Assembly: GCA_036652815.1 (NCBI GenBank)
Contig: JAVVVE010000012.1
Coordinates: forward strand, 1-64,000
Direction: 5' to 3'
Length of the DNA stretch: 64,000 nt
DNA from: SZUA-378 sp036652815
GTDB lineage: Bacteria > Bacillota > Clostridia > Lachnospirales > Lachnospiraceae
In this document: in pieces, positions 32,980 to 42,078 of the stretch
Position numbering within the stretch: position 1 is the first letter of the stretch
Layout: the number at the start of each line of letters is the position of its first letter
Made by a program: the position numbers and the translations under genes
The notes under the pieces: generated by a model
The model's database searches: none
Told to the model about the DNA's origin: nothing
What the model saw: the letters and a program-made list of their open reading frames with translations, nothing else

Positions 32980-34773
32980 TTATTTGTACATTGGACCATA
33001 TGCAGCACATGCTCTGTAATCCTGTCCTTCTTTATCCATGCCATATGCATTCCATGCAGCAGGTCTAAAGATCTTATCTTCCGGTACATTGTGCATCGAT
33101 ACAGGGATCCTTAACATAGAGCACATCGTAATTAAATCTGCTCCAATATGTCCATAGCTGATTGCTCCATGGTTAGCGCCCCAATTATTCATAACATCAT
33201 AAGCTGTTTTAAATGCACCTTCGCCTGTTGTTCTTGGTGCAAACCAAGTAGATGGCCATGTATAATCTGTTCTCTTCCATAAAGTGTCATTCACTTCTTC
33301 CGGTAAGTTTACCGTCCAGCCTTCTGCAATCTGAAGAACCGGGCCCAAACCCTTAACCAAATTTAAACGAATCATCGTAACCGGCATCTCTGCTGCGGTA
33401 TAATATCTGGAAGAATAACCACTTCCACGGAAATATCCATAATCTGCTGCATTCCATGTGGTCGCCTGCATAATCGCATCCTGATCTGCTTGTGTTACAT
33501 CATACCAAGGTTTCATGACCGCATTACCATCAGCATCTTTAGCTGCTCCTGTAGCATCCAGACAAGCTGCTCCTGAGTTAATCAAATGAATAAATCCGCC
33601 TGCTGCTTTAGCTGCTCCCTCTATCTCATACCCTGTTGCTTTTTTAACAGCTTCCGGGCTCCAGTAAGTACGAACATCTGCGAAAATCTGTGCTGTATTG
33701 GTTAATAATTTACTAAACATCATGCCAAGACCATTCAAAATATCGTTCTCAGTTGCCAGTACATATGGTTCTCTGGCTCCATTCCAGTCAAAAGAGGTAT
33801 TGAGCATTGCTTCTGCAAAATCACAGTTTGGATAGAAATCAGTCCACTGTCTTTGTCCCTGGAACCCTGCTGCAATCGCATTGTGTCCCACCATCTCTTC
33901 TTCTGAACCTTCCGGCAGGTTTGGATTGCCATTCATAAGGTCTTTGATGATACACATCATCTTAACAACAAATTCCCAGTCTTTTTCTTTCTCTTCTGCG
34001 GATTTCTGTACTTCCGGTGGGTTCTTATCAAATCCCTCGACACATTTTGCTTTGGTCCATGCCAATGCTTTTTTGTATTCTTCTTCGTCGTAGATGCCTT
34101 CTGTCATTCTTCTGATAATCTCAACTTCATCAACAGATTCAACTCTCATACCAAGATATTCTTCGATAAATGCCGGATCCATGATGGAACCGCCAATACC
34201 CATACAGATAGAACCGATCTGTAAGTATGATTTACCTCTCATGCTGGCTGCTGCTACTGCTGCACGGGCAAATCTTAATAACTTTTCTTCTACATCTGCC
34301 GGAATATCTGTATTATCTGCATCTTGTACGTCATGTCCATAGATTCCAAATGCAGGTAAACCCTTCTGTGCATGTGTTGCAAGTACTGATGCCAGATATA
34401 CGGCACCCGGTCTCTCTGTTCCATTGAATCCCCAAACGCCTTTAATCGTCATTGGATCCATATCCATTGTTTCTGCACCATAGCACCAGCAAGGTGTTAC
34501 CGTTAATGTGATATCTACACCTGCTTTTCTGAACTTGTCTGCACAAGCTGCTGTCTCTCCAACGCGTCCGATAGTCGTATCTGCGATGACTACTTTAACC
34601 GGTTCCCCGTTAGAATATTTTAGATTCTCTGTGAATAATTTAGCTGCTGATTTAGCCATATTCATAGTCTGTTCTTCCAGTCCCTGTCTTACTTTTAGAT
34701 AGCCTCTTCTGCCATCAATCGTAGGTCTGATTCCAATTACCGGATAATCTCCAATAAGTCTGCTCTTTGCCAT
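32980..34773 (-). CDS. fucI: L-fucose isomerase
   Basis: 597 residues, the usual length. The N-terminal IGIRPTIDGRRGYLKVRQGLE and the C-terminal NNWGANHGAISYGHIGADL (with a metal-binding histidine) are typical of FucI; IGSICMGIGGSIMD is also conserved. A manganese-dependent ketol isomerase converting L-fucose to L-fuculose, the first committed step before phosphorylation and aldol cleavage. GGAGGG precedes the ATG. An AraC-family regulator gene is divergent from it. Confidence 0.95.
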   Translation of the reverse strand: MAKSRLIGDYPVIGIRPTIDGRRGYLKVRQGLEEQTMNMAKSAAKLFTENLKYSNGEPVKVVIADTTIGRVGETAACADKFRKAGVDITLTVTPCWCYGAETMDMDPMTIKGVWGFNGTERPGAVYLASVLATHAQKGLPAFGIYGHDVQDADNTDIPADVEEKLLRFARAAVAAASMRGKSYLQIGSICMGIGGSIMDPAFIEEYLGMRVESVDEVEIIRRMTEGIYDEEEYKKALAWTKAKCVEGFDKNPPEVQKSAEEKEKDWEFVVKMMCIIKDLMNGNPNLPEGSEEEMVGHNAIAAGFQGQRQWTDFYPNCDFAEAMLNTSFDWNGAREPYVLATENDILNGLGMMFSKLLTNTAQIFADVRTYWSPEAVKKATGYEIEGAAKAAGGFIHLINSGAACLDATGAAKDADGNAVMKPWYDVTQADQDAIMQATTWNAADYGYFRGSGYSSRYYTAAEMPVTMIRLNLVKGLGPVLQIAEGWTVNLPEEVNDTLWKRTDYTWPSTWFAPRTTGEGAFKTAYDVMNNWGANHGAISYGHIGADLITMCSMLRIPVSMHNVPEDKIFRPAAWNAYGMDKEGQDYRACAAYGPMYK

Positions 34774-35001
34774 GTTTATAACCCTCCATTGGTATAAAAT
34801 ATATTGTTAACAAGTTGCTACATGCCCTTATTATACTATAAGTTCCTTTCGTAATAATTGTGTTATAGTGGCATAATATATAACAATATTCACATTTTAC
34901 TATATTTTTATCTTAATCTCTGATATAATTTGGTATAATCATAGAACCGATAGTGAAAATCCCTGTTATGGAAACGTCAAGCAGAAAGAAGGAACGGGAA
35001 A
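34774..35001. promoter_or_regulatory. Divergent control region between fucI and the AraC regulator
   Basis: 228 bases, strongly AT-rich. It holds a perfect 10-bp palindrome TTGTTAACAA (34804-34813) between the inferred fucI promoter and its start, and a 7-bp inverted repeat TGTTATA-N11-TATAACA (34861-34885) near the middle. TATAAT-like boxes occur for both directions (TATAATA leftwards near 34837; two TATAAT rightwards near 34923 and 34934) but their -35 boxes are poor, as in activator-dependent promoters. Confidence 0.5.
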
Positions 35002-35847
35002 ATGCAATATTTTGAGTACAACGAAAAGAAGAAAAGAGGTACTACTGATTTTCCTTTTGATTTTTACCATATTGATGAACAGCATCCACAATATATTATG
35101 CCTTATCACTGGCATATTGAATATGAGATTATCCGTATCTTAGAGGGAACGTTTACCATTAGTCTGGATGAACAGGAATTCATAGCGCATCCCGGTGATA
35201 TCCTATTTATCGGAGATGGTATTCTCCATGCCGGCATGCCACAGGACTGTGTCTATGAATGCATTGTATTTGACATGAATACTTTTTTGACGCACCATAC
35301 TATTTGCCGCAAATTAATACAAAATATCATAGATCATTCGATTTTGATCCATCATTATTTTCCAAAATCCAATACACAGATTCATGAAATCGTATGGCAT
35401 ATGTTTGATGCCTTTTCAAAGCAGCCGGTTGGCTATCAGTTAAGCGGTATCGGTGAGTTTTATCATTTTTTTGGTACGGTCTACAGTAATGGCCTGTATT
35501 TAACCAATCCCAAACAGACTCCGCAGGATCATAAACGTATTATGCAGATTAAATCCGTCATGGAATTTATCGAATCCTCTTATGCTTCCACAATTACACT
35601 GGAAGAGCTATCCGGGATCGTCCATATGTCACCAAAATATTTCTGTAGATTTTTCTATGAGATGACACGCCAAACACCAATAAGTTATGTCAACTCTTAT
35701 CGAATTGAACGTGCCTGTCATCAATTATTAACAACCGATCTCTCGGTTACTGAGATCGCATTTTCCTGCGGTTTCAACGATACCAGCTACTTTATCAAAC
35801 AATTTAAGCTGCAAAAATCCGTAACGCCAAAACAGTATGCGAAATAA
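35002..35847 (+). CDS. AraC-family transcriptional regulator with cupin sensor
   Basis: 281 residues. The N-terminal cupin domain (about 20-110; MPYHWHIEYEIIRILEGTF, HPGDILFIGDGILHAG) is the probable sugar pocket; the C-terminal AraC helix-turn-helix pair is complete (ITLEELSGIVHMSPKYFCRFF, then SVTEIAFSCGFNDTSYFIKQFK). Divergent from fucI, so it probably activates fucI-fucU in response to L-fucose; the ligand is inferred from position. A bidirectional terminator follows. Confidence 0.9.
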   Translation: MQYFEYNEKKKRGTTDFPFDFYHIDEQHPQYIMPYHWHIEYEIIRILEGTFTISLDEQEFIAHPGDILFIGDGILHAGMPQDCVYECIVFDMNTFLTHHTICRKLIQNIIDHSILIHHYFPKSNTQIHEIVWHMFDAFSKQPVGYQLSGIGEFYHFFGTVYSNGLYLTNPKQTPQDHKRIMQIKSVMEFIESSYASTITLEELSGIVHMSPKYFCRFFYEMTRQTPISYVNSYRIERACHQLLTTDLSVTEIAFSCGFNDTSYFIKQFKLQKSVTPKQYAK

Positions 35848-35861
35848 TCCCTCTGCATCAT

Positions 35862-35907
35862 AAAAAGAACCGGAATGAGGAAGTTGCCTCCAATTCCGGT
35901 TCTTTTT
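35862..35907. terminator. Bidirectional terminator between the AraC gene and etfA
   Basis: The stem AAAAAGAACCGGAAT / AATTCCGGTTCTTTTT, with additional pairing of GAGG and CCTC at the top, has A and T runs on its two sides. It ends the AraC gene and the butyryl-CoA operon. Confidence 0.9.
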
Positions 35908-35938
35908 ATAGGATACCTCTATCGGTTTCCCTGTCGTT

Positions 35939-36943
35939 CTAGTTTGCCAATGCTTTTAACTGTGTTGTCAATAATGGAACTATCTTATTCAAATCTCCAA
36001 CGATGCCATAATCCGCTACATCAAAAATAGGTGCTGTTTCATCTTTATTGATTGCAATGATCAGGTCGGATTCTTCCATACCTGCAAGATGCTGAATCGC
36101 TCCTGAGATACCGATAGCAAAATATACCTGTGGACGAACTGTTTTACCGGTTTGTCCAACCTGTTGGTCTTTTTCTGTCCAACCGGCATCTACACAGGCA
36201 CGAGAAGAACTAACTTCTCCACCGATCGCTTCTGCTAAGTCTGCGATGATCTTAAAGTTCTCTTTGCTGCCGACTCCACGTCCACCGGATACTAAGATCT
36301 TGGCATCCATGATGTCTACTTTATCGGAAATCTTTTTGATAATCTCCATGACTTCAACATACTTATTGTTTTTCTCAAATCCCGGATTGAACTCTTCTAC
36401 ATTTGCTTTTGCGCCTGCTTGTTTTTCAATCTTCTGCATAACACCCGGACGTACGGTTGCCATCTGTGGACGGTGTTCCGGACATACGATAGTTGCCATA
36501 ATATTACCGCCGAATGCCGGACGGGTCATCCTAAGATCTTTCGTCTCTGCATCTACTTCCAGTTTGGTACAGTCTGCTGTCAGACCTGTCTTGACTCTGG
36601 CAGATACACGAGGTGCTAAATCACGACCGATTGCAGTTGCACCATAAATAACGATCTCCGGTTGATATTTTACAATAACGCTTTCCATAGCATGTGCATA
36701 TGGCTCTGTTGTATACTCCTTTAAAGCAGGATCATCGACTACGATAACTCTATCTGCACCATAAGCTGCAAGGTCATCTGCCAATGCTTTGATATTAGAA
36801 CCAAGCAATACTGCTGTTACCTGTGTTCCAAGGTCTGCTGCAAGTTCTTTGGCTTTGCCAATTAATTCATAAGACACACCAGATATCTTGCAGTCAAGTT
36901 GTTGTGCGAAGACAAATACGCCTTTATAATCTTGTAAACTCAT
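35939..36943 (-). CDS. etfA: Electron transfer flavoprotein alpha subunit
   Basis: 334 residues from the ATG at 36941-36943 behind AGGAG. The C-terminal FAD domain signatures are intact: SGGRGVGSKENF, SSRACVDAGW, QVGQTGKTVRPQVYFAIGISGA and the IAINKD motif. With EtfB and Bcd it forms the complex that reduces crotonyl-CoA with NADH and, in clostridia, couples this to ferredoxin reduction by flavin bifurcation. Last gene of the butyryl-CoA operon. Confidence 0.95.
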   Translation of the reverse strand: MSLQDYKGVFVFAQQLDCKISGVSYELIGKAKELAADLGTQVTAVLLGSNIKALADDLAAYGADRVIVVDDPALKEYTTEPYAHAMESVIVKYQPEIVIYGATAIGRDLAPRVSARVKTGLTADCTKLEVDAETKDLRMTRPAFGGNIMATIVCPEHRPQMATVRPGVMQKIEKQAGAKANVEEFNPGFEKNNKYVEVMEIIKKISDKVDIMDAKILVSGGRGVGSKENFKIIADLAEAIGGEVSSSRACVDAGWTEKDQQVGQTGKTVRPQVYFAIGISGAIQHLAGMEESDLIIAINKDETAPIFDVADYGIVGDLNKIVPLLTTQLKALAN

Positions 36944-36995
36944 TCTTACTCCTATCCGCATGCTTTAACATGCACTCAATTCTATTTCGATTTTA

Positions 36996-37778
36996 TTAGA
37001 TTACATATTTTTCTTTTAATTTGGCTACAATATAATCTGCTGATTCTGCCGCATCCAAAGTAACTTTCGTTCCTGCAGGCTTAACGCTCTTAGGGAAAGA
37101 CTGTGCTACTTTAGTAGGAGAGCCCTTTAGACCAATCACTTCATCTGCAACATCTAAATCAGGACGTGTCCATACGGTTACTTCTTTTTCTCTATAAGCA
37201 TCAAAGATGCCACCCGGAGTCATGTAACGCGGTTGATTCATCTCACCTAAAGCAGTAATCAGACAAGGCATCTGTACTTTGACTGTATGATATCTGTCTT
37301 CATATTGACGTTTTACAATAACGTCTTTTCCTTCTACTTTGATGTCTTCTGCATAAGATACATTTGGGATGCCAAGGTGCTCTGCTATCTGTGGTCCTAC
37401 CTGTGCGGTATCTCCATCGATTGCCTGACGTCCTGCGATAATCAAATCATAATCCAACTTCTTAATAGCTGCTGCCAACGTAGTAGAAGTAGCCAACGTA
37501 TCAGCACCTCCAAAAGCTCTGTCTGTTACCAGATATGCCTTATCTGCACCCATTGCCATAGCTTCTCTCAGCACTGCATCTGCCTGAGGTGGCCCCATCG
37601 TAATGACACTGATTTCTGCCCCTGTTTGCTCTTTCAATACAAGAGCTGCTTCTAGTCCTGCTTTATCATCCGGATTAATAATACTCGGTACACCATCTCT
37701 GATAAGAGTACCTGTAACCGGATCCAATTTAACTTCATTCGTATCTGGAACTTGTTTAATACATACAACGATTTTCAC
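36996..37778 (-). CDS. etfB: Electron transfer flavoprotein beta subunit
   Basis: 260 residues, starting with GTG at 37776-37778 behind AAAGGAG. KIVVCIKQVPDTNEVKLDP at the N-terminus and GRQAIDGDTAQVGPQIAEHL in the middle are conserved in bifurcating-type EtfB proteins, where the second flavin sits. Works with EtfA and the acyl-CoA dehydrogenase encoded just upstream. Confidence 0.95.
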   Translation of the reverse strand: MKIVVCIKQVPDTNEVKLDPVTGTLIRDGVPSIINPDDKAGLEAALVLKEQTGAEISVITMGPPQADAVLREAMAMGADKAYLVTDRAFGGADTLATSTTLAAAIKKLDYDLIIAGRQAIDGDTAQVGPQIAEHLGIPNVSYAEDIKVEGKDVIVKRQYEDRYHTVKVQMPCLITALGEMNQPRYMTPGGIFDAYREKEVTVWTRPDLDVADEVIGLKGSPTKVAQSFPKSVKPAGTKVTLDAAESADYIVAKLKEKYVI

Positions 37779-37835
37779 TGTATTGTCACTCCTTTTATTT
37801 TAAATTATAGTAAAGAACCTAAGATAACTTTACGT

Positions 37836-38972
37836 TTACAGCAAAGAGCCTGAGATAACCATACGCTGCACTTCACTGGTGCCTTCATAGATCTCGGTAA
37901 TCTTAGCATCACGCATCATACGCTCTACATCATATTCTCTTGTGTAACCATATCCACCATGTAATTGAACAGCCTTAGTCGTTACTTCCATAGCTACTTC
38001 TGCTGCATATAATTTAGCCATAGCTGCTTCTACAGAGAATTTCTTCTGTGTATCTTTCGCCATTGCTGCTTTATAAACTAAGTTTTTCGCTGCTTCTACT
38101 TTGGTTGCCATATCAGCAATCTGGAATTGTGTGTTTTGGAATTTAGCGATAGATCTGCCAAATTGCTTTCTTTCTTTTACATAAGCAATCGTGCTTTCCA
38201 ATGCGCCCTCTGCAATACCCAGTGCCTGTGCTGCGATTCCGATACGTCCGCCGTCCAATGTCTGCATTGCAACGCCGAAGCCTTTTCCTTCTTGTCCGAG
38301 CATATTTTCTTTTGGAATTCTGCAATCCGTGAAAATAAGTTCATAAGTAGAAGAACCACGGATACCCATCTTCTTCTCTTTGGTTCCGAAAGTAAATCCA
38401 GGAGTCCCTTTTTCAACAATAAATCCTGTGATTCCTTTGGTTCCTTTTGATTTATCAGTCATGGCAAAGATGACATAGATATCTGCTTCTTTACCATTGG
38501 TAATGAAAATCTTGCTGCCGTTGATGACATATTCATCTCCGTCAAGTACTGCCTTGGTCTGTTGTCCGGAAGCATCTGTTCCTGCACCTGGTTCTGTCAA
38601 TCCAAAAGCTCCTAGCTTCTCGCCTTTAGCAAGTGGAATCAGATATTTTGCTTTCTGCTCATCTGTACCAAACTTCTTGATTGGGTCAGCACACAGAGAG
38701 GTATGAGCAGATACGATAACGCCTGTAGTTGCACATACTTTAGATAACTCTTCCACACACATAACATAAGTCAGTGTGTCACAGCCTTGTCCACCATATT
38801 CTTTTGGAATCGGGATACCAAGGAAGCCAAGCTTTCTCATCTTATCCACTGTTTGTCTTGGGAATTCTTCCGTCTCATCTACTTCTTGAGCTAACGGTTT
38901 TGCCTCATTCTCTGCGAAATCTCTAAAAAGTGTTCTCGCCATTTCATGCTCTTTACTTAATGTAAAATCCAT
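37836..38972 (-). CDS. bcd: Butyryl-CoA dehydrogenase
   Basis: 378 residues, complete acyl-CoA dehydrogenase. AFGLTEPGAGTDASG and the ITNG segment line the flavin, and the C-terminal IYEGTSEVQRMVISG carries the catalytic glutamate in the short-chain dehydrogenase position. It reduces crotonyl-CoA to butyryl-CoA. Its order thlA-crt-hbd-bcd-etfB-etfA is the common clostridial arrangement. Confidence 0.95.
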   Translation of the reverse strand: MDFTLSKEHEMARTLFRDFAENEAKPLAQEVDETEEFPRQTVDKMRKLGFLGIPIPKEYGGQGCDTLTYVMCVEELSKVCATTGVIVSAHTSLCADPIKKFGTDEQKAKYLIPLAKGEKLGAFGLTEPGAGTDASGQQTKAVLDGDEYVINGSKIFITNGKEADIYVIFAMTDKSKGTKGITGFIVEKGTPGFTFGTKEKKMGIRGSSTYELIFTDCRIPKENMLGQEGKGFGVAMQTLDGGRIGIAAQALGIAEGALESTIAYVKERKQFGRSIAKFQNTQFQIADMATKVEAAKNLVYKAAMAKDTQKKFSVEAAMAKLYAAEVAMEVTTKAVQLHGGYGYTREYDVERMMRDAKITEIYEGTSEVQRMVISGSLL

Positions 38973-38998
38973 GTTCTTAATTCCTCCATCTATTTATA

Positions 38999-39838
38999 TT
39001 ATTTTGAATAGTCGTAGAAGCCTATGCCTGTCTTTTTACCAAGTTTTCCGCCGCGAACCATTTTCTTAAGAAGCGGAGCCGGACGATATTTAGAGTCGCC
39101 TGTCTCTGATTGCAATACTTCCATAATCGCAAGTACAATATCAAGACCAATCAAATCGCCTAGAGCCAAAGGTCCCATTGGGTGATTAGCACCGAGCATC
39201 ATAGCATTATCGATACCCTCTACACTAGCTACTCCTTCTGAATAGATAAAGATAGCTTCATTGATCATAGGAACTAAGATTCTGTTAACCACAAATCCTG
39301 CTGCTTCATTAACCTGAACAGGAGTCTTGCCAATCTCCTCTGAGATGGTTTTAATCTTATCTACAGCAGTATCAGGTGTGTTAAGTCCTGCGATTACTTC
39401 AACCAGCTTCATAACAGGTGCCGGGTTAAAGAAATGCATACCAACCACCGGTCTGTCTAAGCCTGCACCAATCTCTGTGATCGATAAAGAGGAAGTATTG
39501 GTTGCAAATACGCAATCTTTTTTACAGATATCCTGTAATTCTTTAAATGTTTGTTTCTTAATATCCATAACTTCCAATGCTGCTTCTACTACGAGGTCAC
39601 AATCTGTACAAATCGTCTTAACGCCTGTTGTAATCTTCGCTAAGATTGCATCTGCTGCTGCTTGCTCCATCTTGCCTTTTGCAACACGTTTTTCAAATCC
39701 TTTTGCTATCTTGTTCTTGCCATTCTCTGCGAACTGGTCATTGATATCACATAAACATACTTCATATCCTTCTGTTTGTGCAAAAGCCTGTGCGATTCCC
39801 GAGCCCATTGTTCCTGCTCCAATAATACCTACTTTCAT
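38999..39838 (-). CDS. hbd: 3-hydroxybutyryl-CoA dehydrogenase
   Basis: 279 residues. The dinucleotide fold GAGTMGSGIAQAFA opens the protein, and NTSSLSITEIG and GMHFFNPAPVMKLVEVI contain the conserved catalytic Ser/His region. It reduces acetoacetyl-CoA to (S)-3-hydroxybutyryl-CoA with NAD(P)H. Third gene of the butyryl-CoA operon. Confidence 0.95.
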   Translation of the reverse strand: MKVGIIGAGTMGSGIAQAFAQTEGYEVCLCDINDQFAENGKNKIAKGFEKRVAKGKMEQAAADAILAKITTGVKTICTDCDLVVEAALEVMDIKKQTFKELQDICKKDCVFATNTSSLSITEIGAGLDRPVVGMHFFNPAPVMKLVEVIAGLNTPDTAVDKIKTISEEIGKTPVQVNEAAGFVVNRILVPMINEAIFIYSEGVASVEGIDNAMMLGANHPMGPLALGDLIGLDIVLAIMEVLQSETGDSKYRPAPLLKKMVRGGKLGKKTGIGFYDYSK

Positions 39839-39890
39839 TGTAGTTCCTCCTTAAATGTGTAATAATTTATATTGATGGTATCGTAACTCA

Positions 39891-40667
39891 CTATTTATTC
39901 AAAAATGCTTCTACTTTTCTTTTTTCAAGGAAAGCAGCCATACCTTCTTTTTGATCATAAGATTCAAAACATCCGCCAAATAATTGTTCTTCAATGACAA
40001 TAGCTTGATCCATATCTACCTGTAATCCGTCATTGATGGCTTTCTTGCAATTACGGACAGCAATCGGTGCATTCTTTGCGATACCTGCTGCCATCTTCTC
40101 TGCTGCCGGAATCAATTCTTCAATCGGATATACGGCATTTACAAGACCGATTCTATAAGCTTCGTCTGTCTTAATATTGCGGGCAGTATAAATCATCTGT
40201 TTTGCCATACCTGCACCTACCAGGCGAGCCAATCTCTGTGTTCCGCCAAATCCAGGAGTAATACCCAGTCCTGCTTCCGGTTGTCCGAACACGGCATTGT
40301 CAGAACAGATTCTGATATCGCAGCTCATCGCTATCTCACAGCCGCCACCCAGTGCAAAGCCGTTAATAGCCGCAATGACCGGAATAGGGAAAGTCTCTAA
40401 TTTACGGAACACATCATTTCCTTTTTTACCAAAAGCTTCTGCTTCTGCCTTTGTAAGAGAACTCATCTCTCCAATATCCGCTCCTGCTACAAATGATTTT
40501 TGACCTGCGCCTGTTAAAATCAAGCATCTTACTTCGTTTAGTTTAACCTCATCCAAAATCTGATTTAACTCATCCAGTACTGCTGAATTTAAAGCGTTTA
40601 ACGCTTTTTCACGATTAATGGTAATCGTTCCTACTGCACCCTTTTGTTCATATAATACATATTCCAT
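39891..40667 (-). CDS. crt: Short-chain enoyl-CoA hydratase (crotonase)
   Basis: 258 residues. The crotonase oxyanion-hole segments AGADIGEM and GFALGGGCEIAMSCD are intact, with the two catalytic glutamates expected in FGQPEAGLGITPGFGG. It dehydrates 3-hydroxybutyryl-CoA to crotonyl-CoA. It lies between thlA and hbd on the same strand with gaps of 38 and 52 bases. Confidence 0.95.
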   Translation of the reverse strand: MEYVLYEQKGAVGTITINREKALNALNSAVLDELNQILDEVKLNEVRCLILTGAGQKSFVAGADIGEMSSLTKAEAEAFGKKGNDVFRKLETFPIPVIAAINGFALGGGCEIAMSCDIRICSDNAVFGQPEAGLGITPGFGGTQRLARLVGAGMAKQMIYTARNIKTDEAYRIGLVNAVYPIEELIPAAEKMAAGIAKNAPIAVRNCKKAINDGLQVDMDQAIVIEEQLFGGCFESYDQKEGMAAFLEKRKVEAFLNK

Positions 40668-40705
40668 AGTAGTTCTCCTTTAACTGTTAGATTGAATGAA
40701 AGATA

Positions 40706-41890
40706 TTAGTCACGGGATACGATTGTTGCACATCCCATACCACCACCGATGCACAGTGTTGCAAGACCTTTCTTTGCATCCTGTTTTACCATCTCATGAA
40801 GTAAAGTAACTAAGATACGACAGCCTGATGCTCCAACCGGATGTCCAAGTGCAATGGCTCCGCCATTCACATTTAACTTAGCAAGGTCAAAACCCAAATC
40901 TCTGCCCACCGCAACAGACTGTGCTGCAAAAGCTTCGTTTGCTTCAATCAAATCGAAATCGCTAACGCTCATACCTGTTTTAGCCAACACTTTTTTGGTT
41001 GCTGCAACAGGTCCGATACCCATAATCTTAGGATCAACACCTGCCAATGCACCTGCCACGAAAGTAGCCATCGGTGTCACACCAAGTTCTTTTGCTTTTT
41101 CTTCACTCATTACGACGATTGCCGCTGCACCATCATTGATACCCGATGCATTGCCTGCTGTTACTTTTCCACCGGGATTAATAGCACGTAATTTAGTCAA
41201 TCCTTCGATCGTAGTTCCCGGACGTGGTCCTTCATCTTTATTGAACACAATCGTTTCTTTTTTCTTCTTTACTTCAACCGGTACGATTTCCGCATCAAAC
41301 TTGCCTGCTTCTTGTGCTGCAACCGCTTTATTCTGGCTTACAACTGCAAATTCATCCAGTTCTTCACGAGTCAGTTTCCATCTATCATCTTCACAAATAT
41401 TATCTGCTGTCTGAATCATATGATAATCATTAAAAGCATCCCAAAGAGCATCTTTAATCATAGTATCAACCATAGGTGCATTACCCATTCTATAACCATA
41501 TCGTGCTTGTGGCAGTGCATAAGGAGCCATAGACATATTCTCCATACCGCCTGCTACTACGATATCAGCATCGCCTGCCATAATCATCTGTGCAGCCATA
41601 TTCACACAATTAAGTCCTGAACCACATACTACGTTCATAGTAACTGCAGGTACTTCAATTGGCAATCCTGCTTTGATGGATGACTGACGTGCTACATTCT
41701 GTCCCAGTCCGGCCTGAATAACACAGCCCATATAGACCTGGTCTACCGCTTCCGGTGCAACGCCCGCTCTGTGTAACGCTTCTTTGATAACAATAGCTCC
41801 CAAATCTGCTGCAGGTGTTGTGCTTAAAGTTCCACCCATTGTTCCGATTGCAGTACGACAAGCTCCTGCTAAAACTACTTTCTTTGCCAT
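40706..41890 (-). CDS. thlA: Acetyl-CoA C-acetyltransferase (thiolase)
   Basis: 394 residues from the ATG at 41888-41890 (GGAGGAAG lies ahead; an ATG five codons earlier would contain it). The acylated cysteine is in NVVCGSGLNCVN, and the catalytic histidine and second cysteine are in GHPVGASGCRI and CIGGGMGCA. It condenses two acetyl-CoA to acetoacetyl-CoA and is the first gene of the butyryl-CoA operon. Confidence 0.95.
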   Translation of the reverse strand: MAKKVVLAGACRTAIGTMGGTLSTTPAADLGAIVIKEALHRAGVAPEAVDQVYMGCVIQAGLGQNVARQSSIKAGLPIEVPAVTMNVVCGSGLNCVNMAAQMIMAGDADIVVAGGMENMSMAPYALPQARYGYRMGNAPMVDTMIKDALWDAFNDYHMIQTADNICEDDRWKLTREELDEFAVVSQNKAVAAQEAGKFDAEIVPVEVKKKKETIVFNKDEGPRPGTTIEGLTKLRAINPGGKVTAGNASGINDGAAAIVVMSEEKAKELGVTPMATFVAGALAGVDPKIMGIGPVAATKKVLAKTGMSVSDFDLIEANEAFAAQSVAVGRDLGFDLAKLNVNGGAIALGHPVGASGCRILVTLLHEMVKQDAKKGLATLCIGGGMGCATIVSRD

Positions 41891-41939
41891 TTTATCTTCC
41901 TCCATGTTCTAAATTAATTGTTCTGATTGACTACGTTTA

Positions 41940-41965
41940 CAATGATTGTTATTTTTTTATCATTG
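41940..41965. promoter_or_regulatory. Inverted repeat in the leader of the butyryl-CoA operon
   Basis: CAATGAT (41940-41946) and ATCATTG (41959-41965), 12 bases apart, lie just downstream of the inferred transcription start of thlA. It could be an operator or an RNA hairpin. No Rex consensus is seen. Confidence 0.4.
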
Positions 41966-41977
41966 CCCGATGTTTTC

Positions 41978-42006
41978 ATTTTATCATAGCATTTCTTTTT
42001 TTGCAA
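41978..42006 (-). promoter_or_regulatory. Promoter of the butyryl-CoA operon
   Basis: Minus strand TTGCAA (42001-42006), 17 bases, TAAAAT (41978-41983); the start point would fall near 41971, about 80 bases ahead of thlA. Confidence 0.6.
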
Positions 42007-42017
42007 TGACTAATGTA

Positions 42018-42052
42018 TAAAAAAAAAACCAACAAAATAATGTTGGCTTTTT
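42018..42052 (-). terminator. Rho-independent terminator of hpf
   Basis: Short stem GCCAACA / TGTTGG with a loop of about seven bases; read leftwards it runs into eight or more T (A run at 42019-42028 on the plus strand). A T run also follows it rightwards, but no gene points that way here. Confidence 0.8.
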
Positions 42053-42078
42053 CTCTTCTTATTAACGGAATCCTTCTC

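Noticed and set aside
34804..34813. Rex site at fucI (TTGTTAACAA)
   Set aside because: The Rex consensus needs a four-base gap between the TTGTTAA and TTAACAA halves, which is missing here; kept only as a palindrome.
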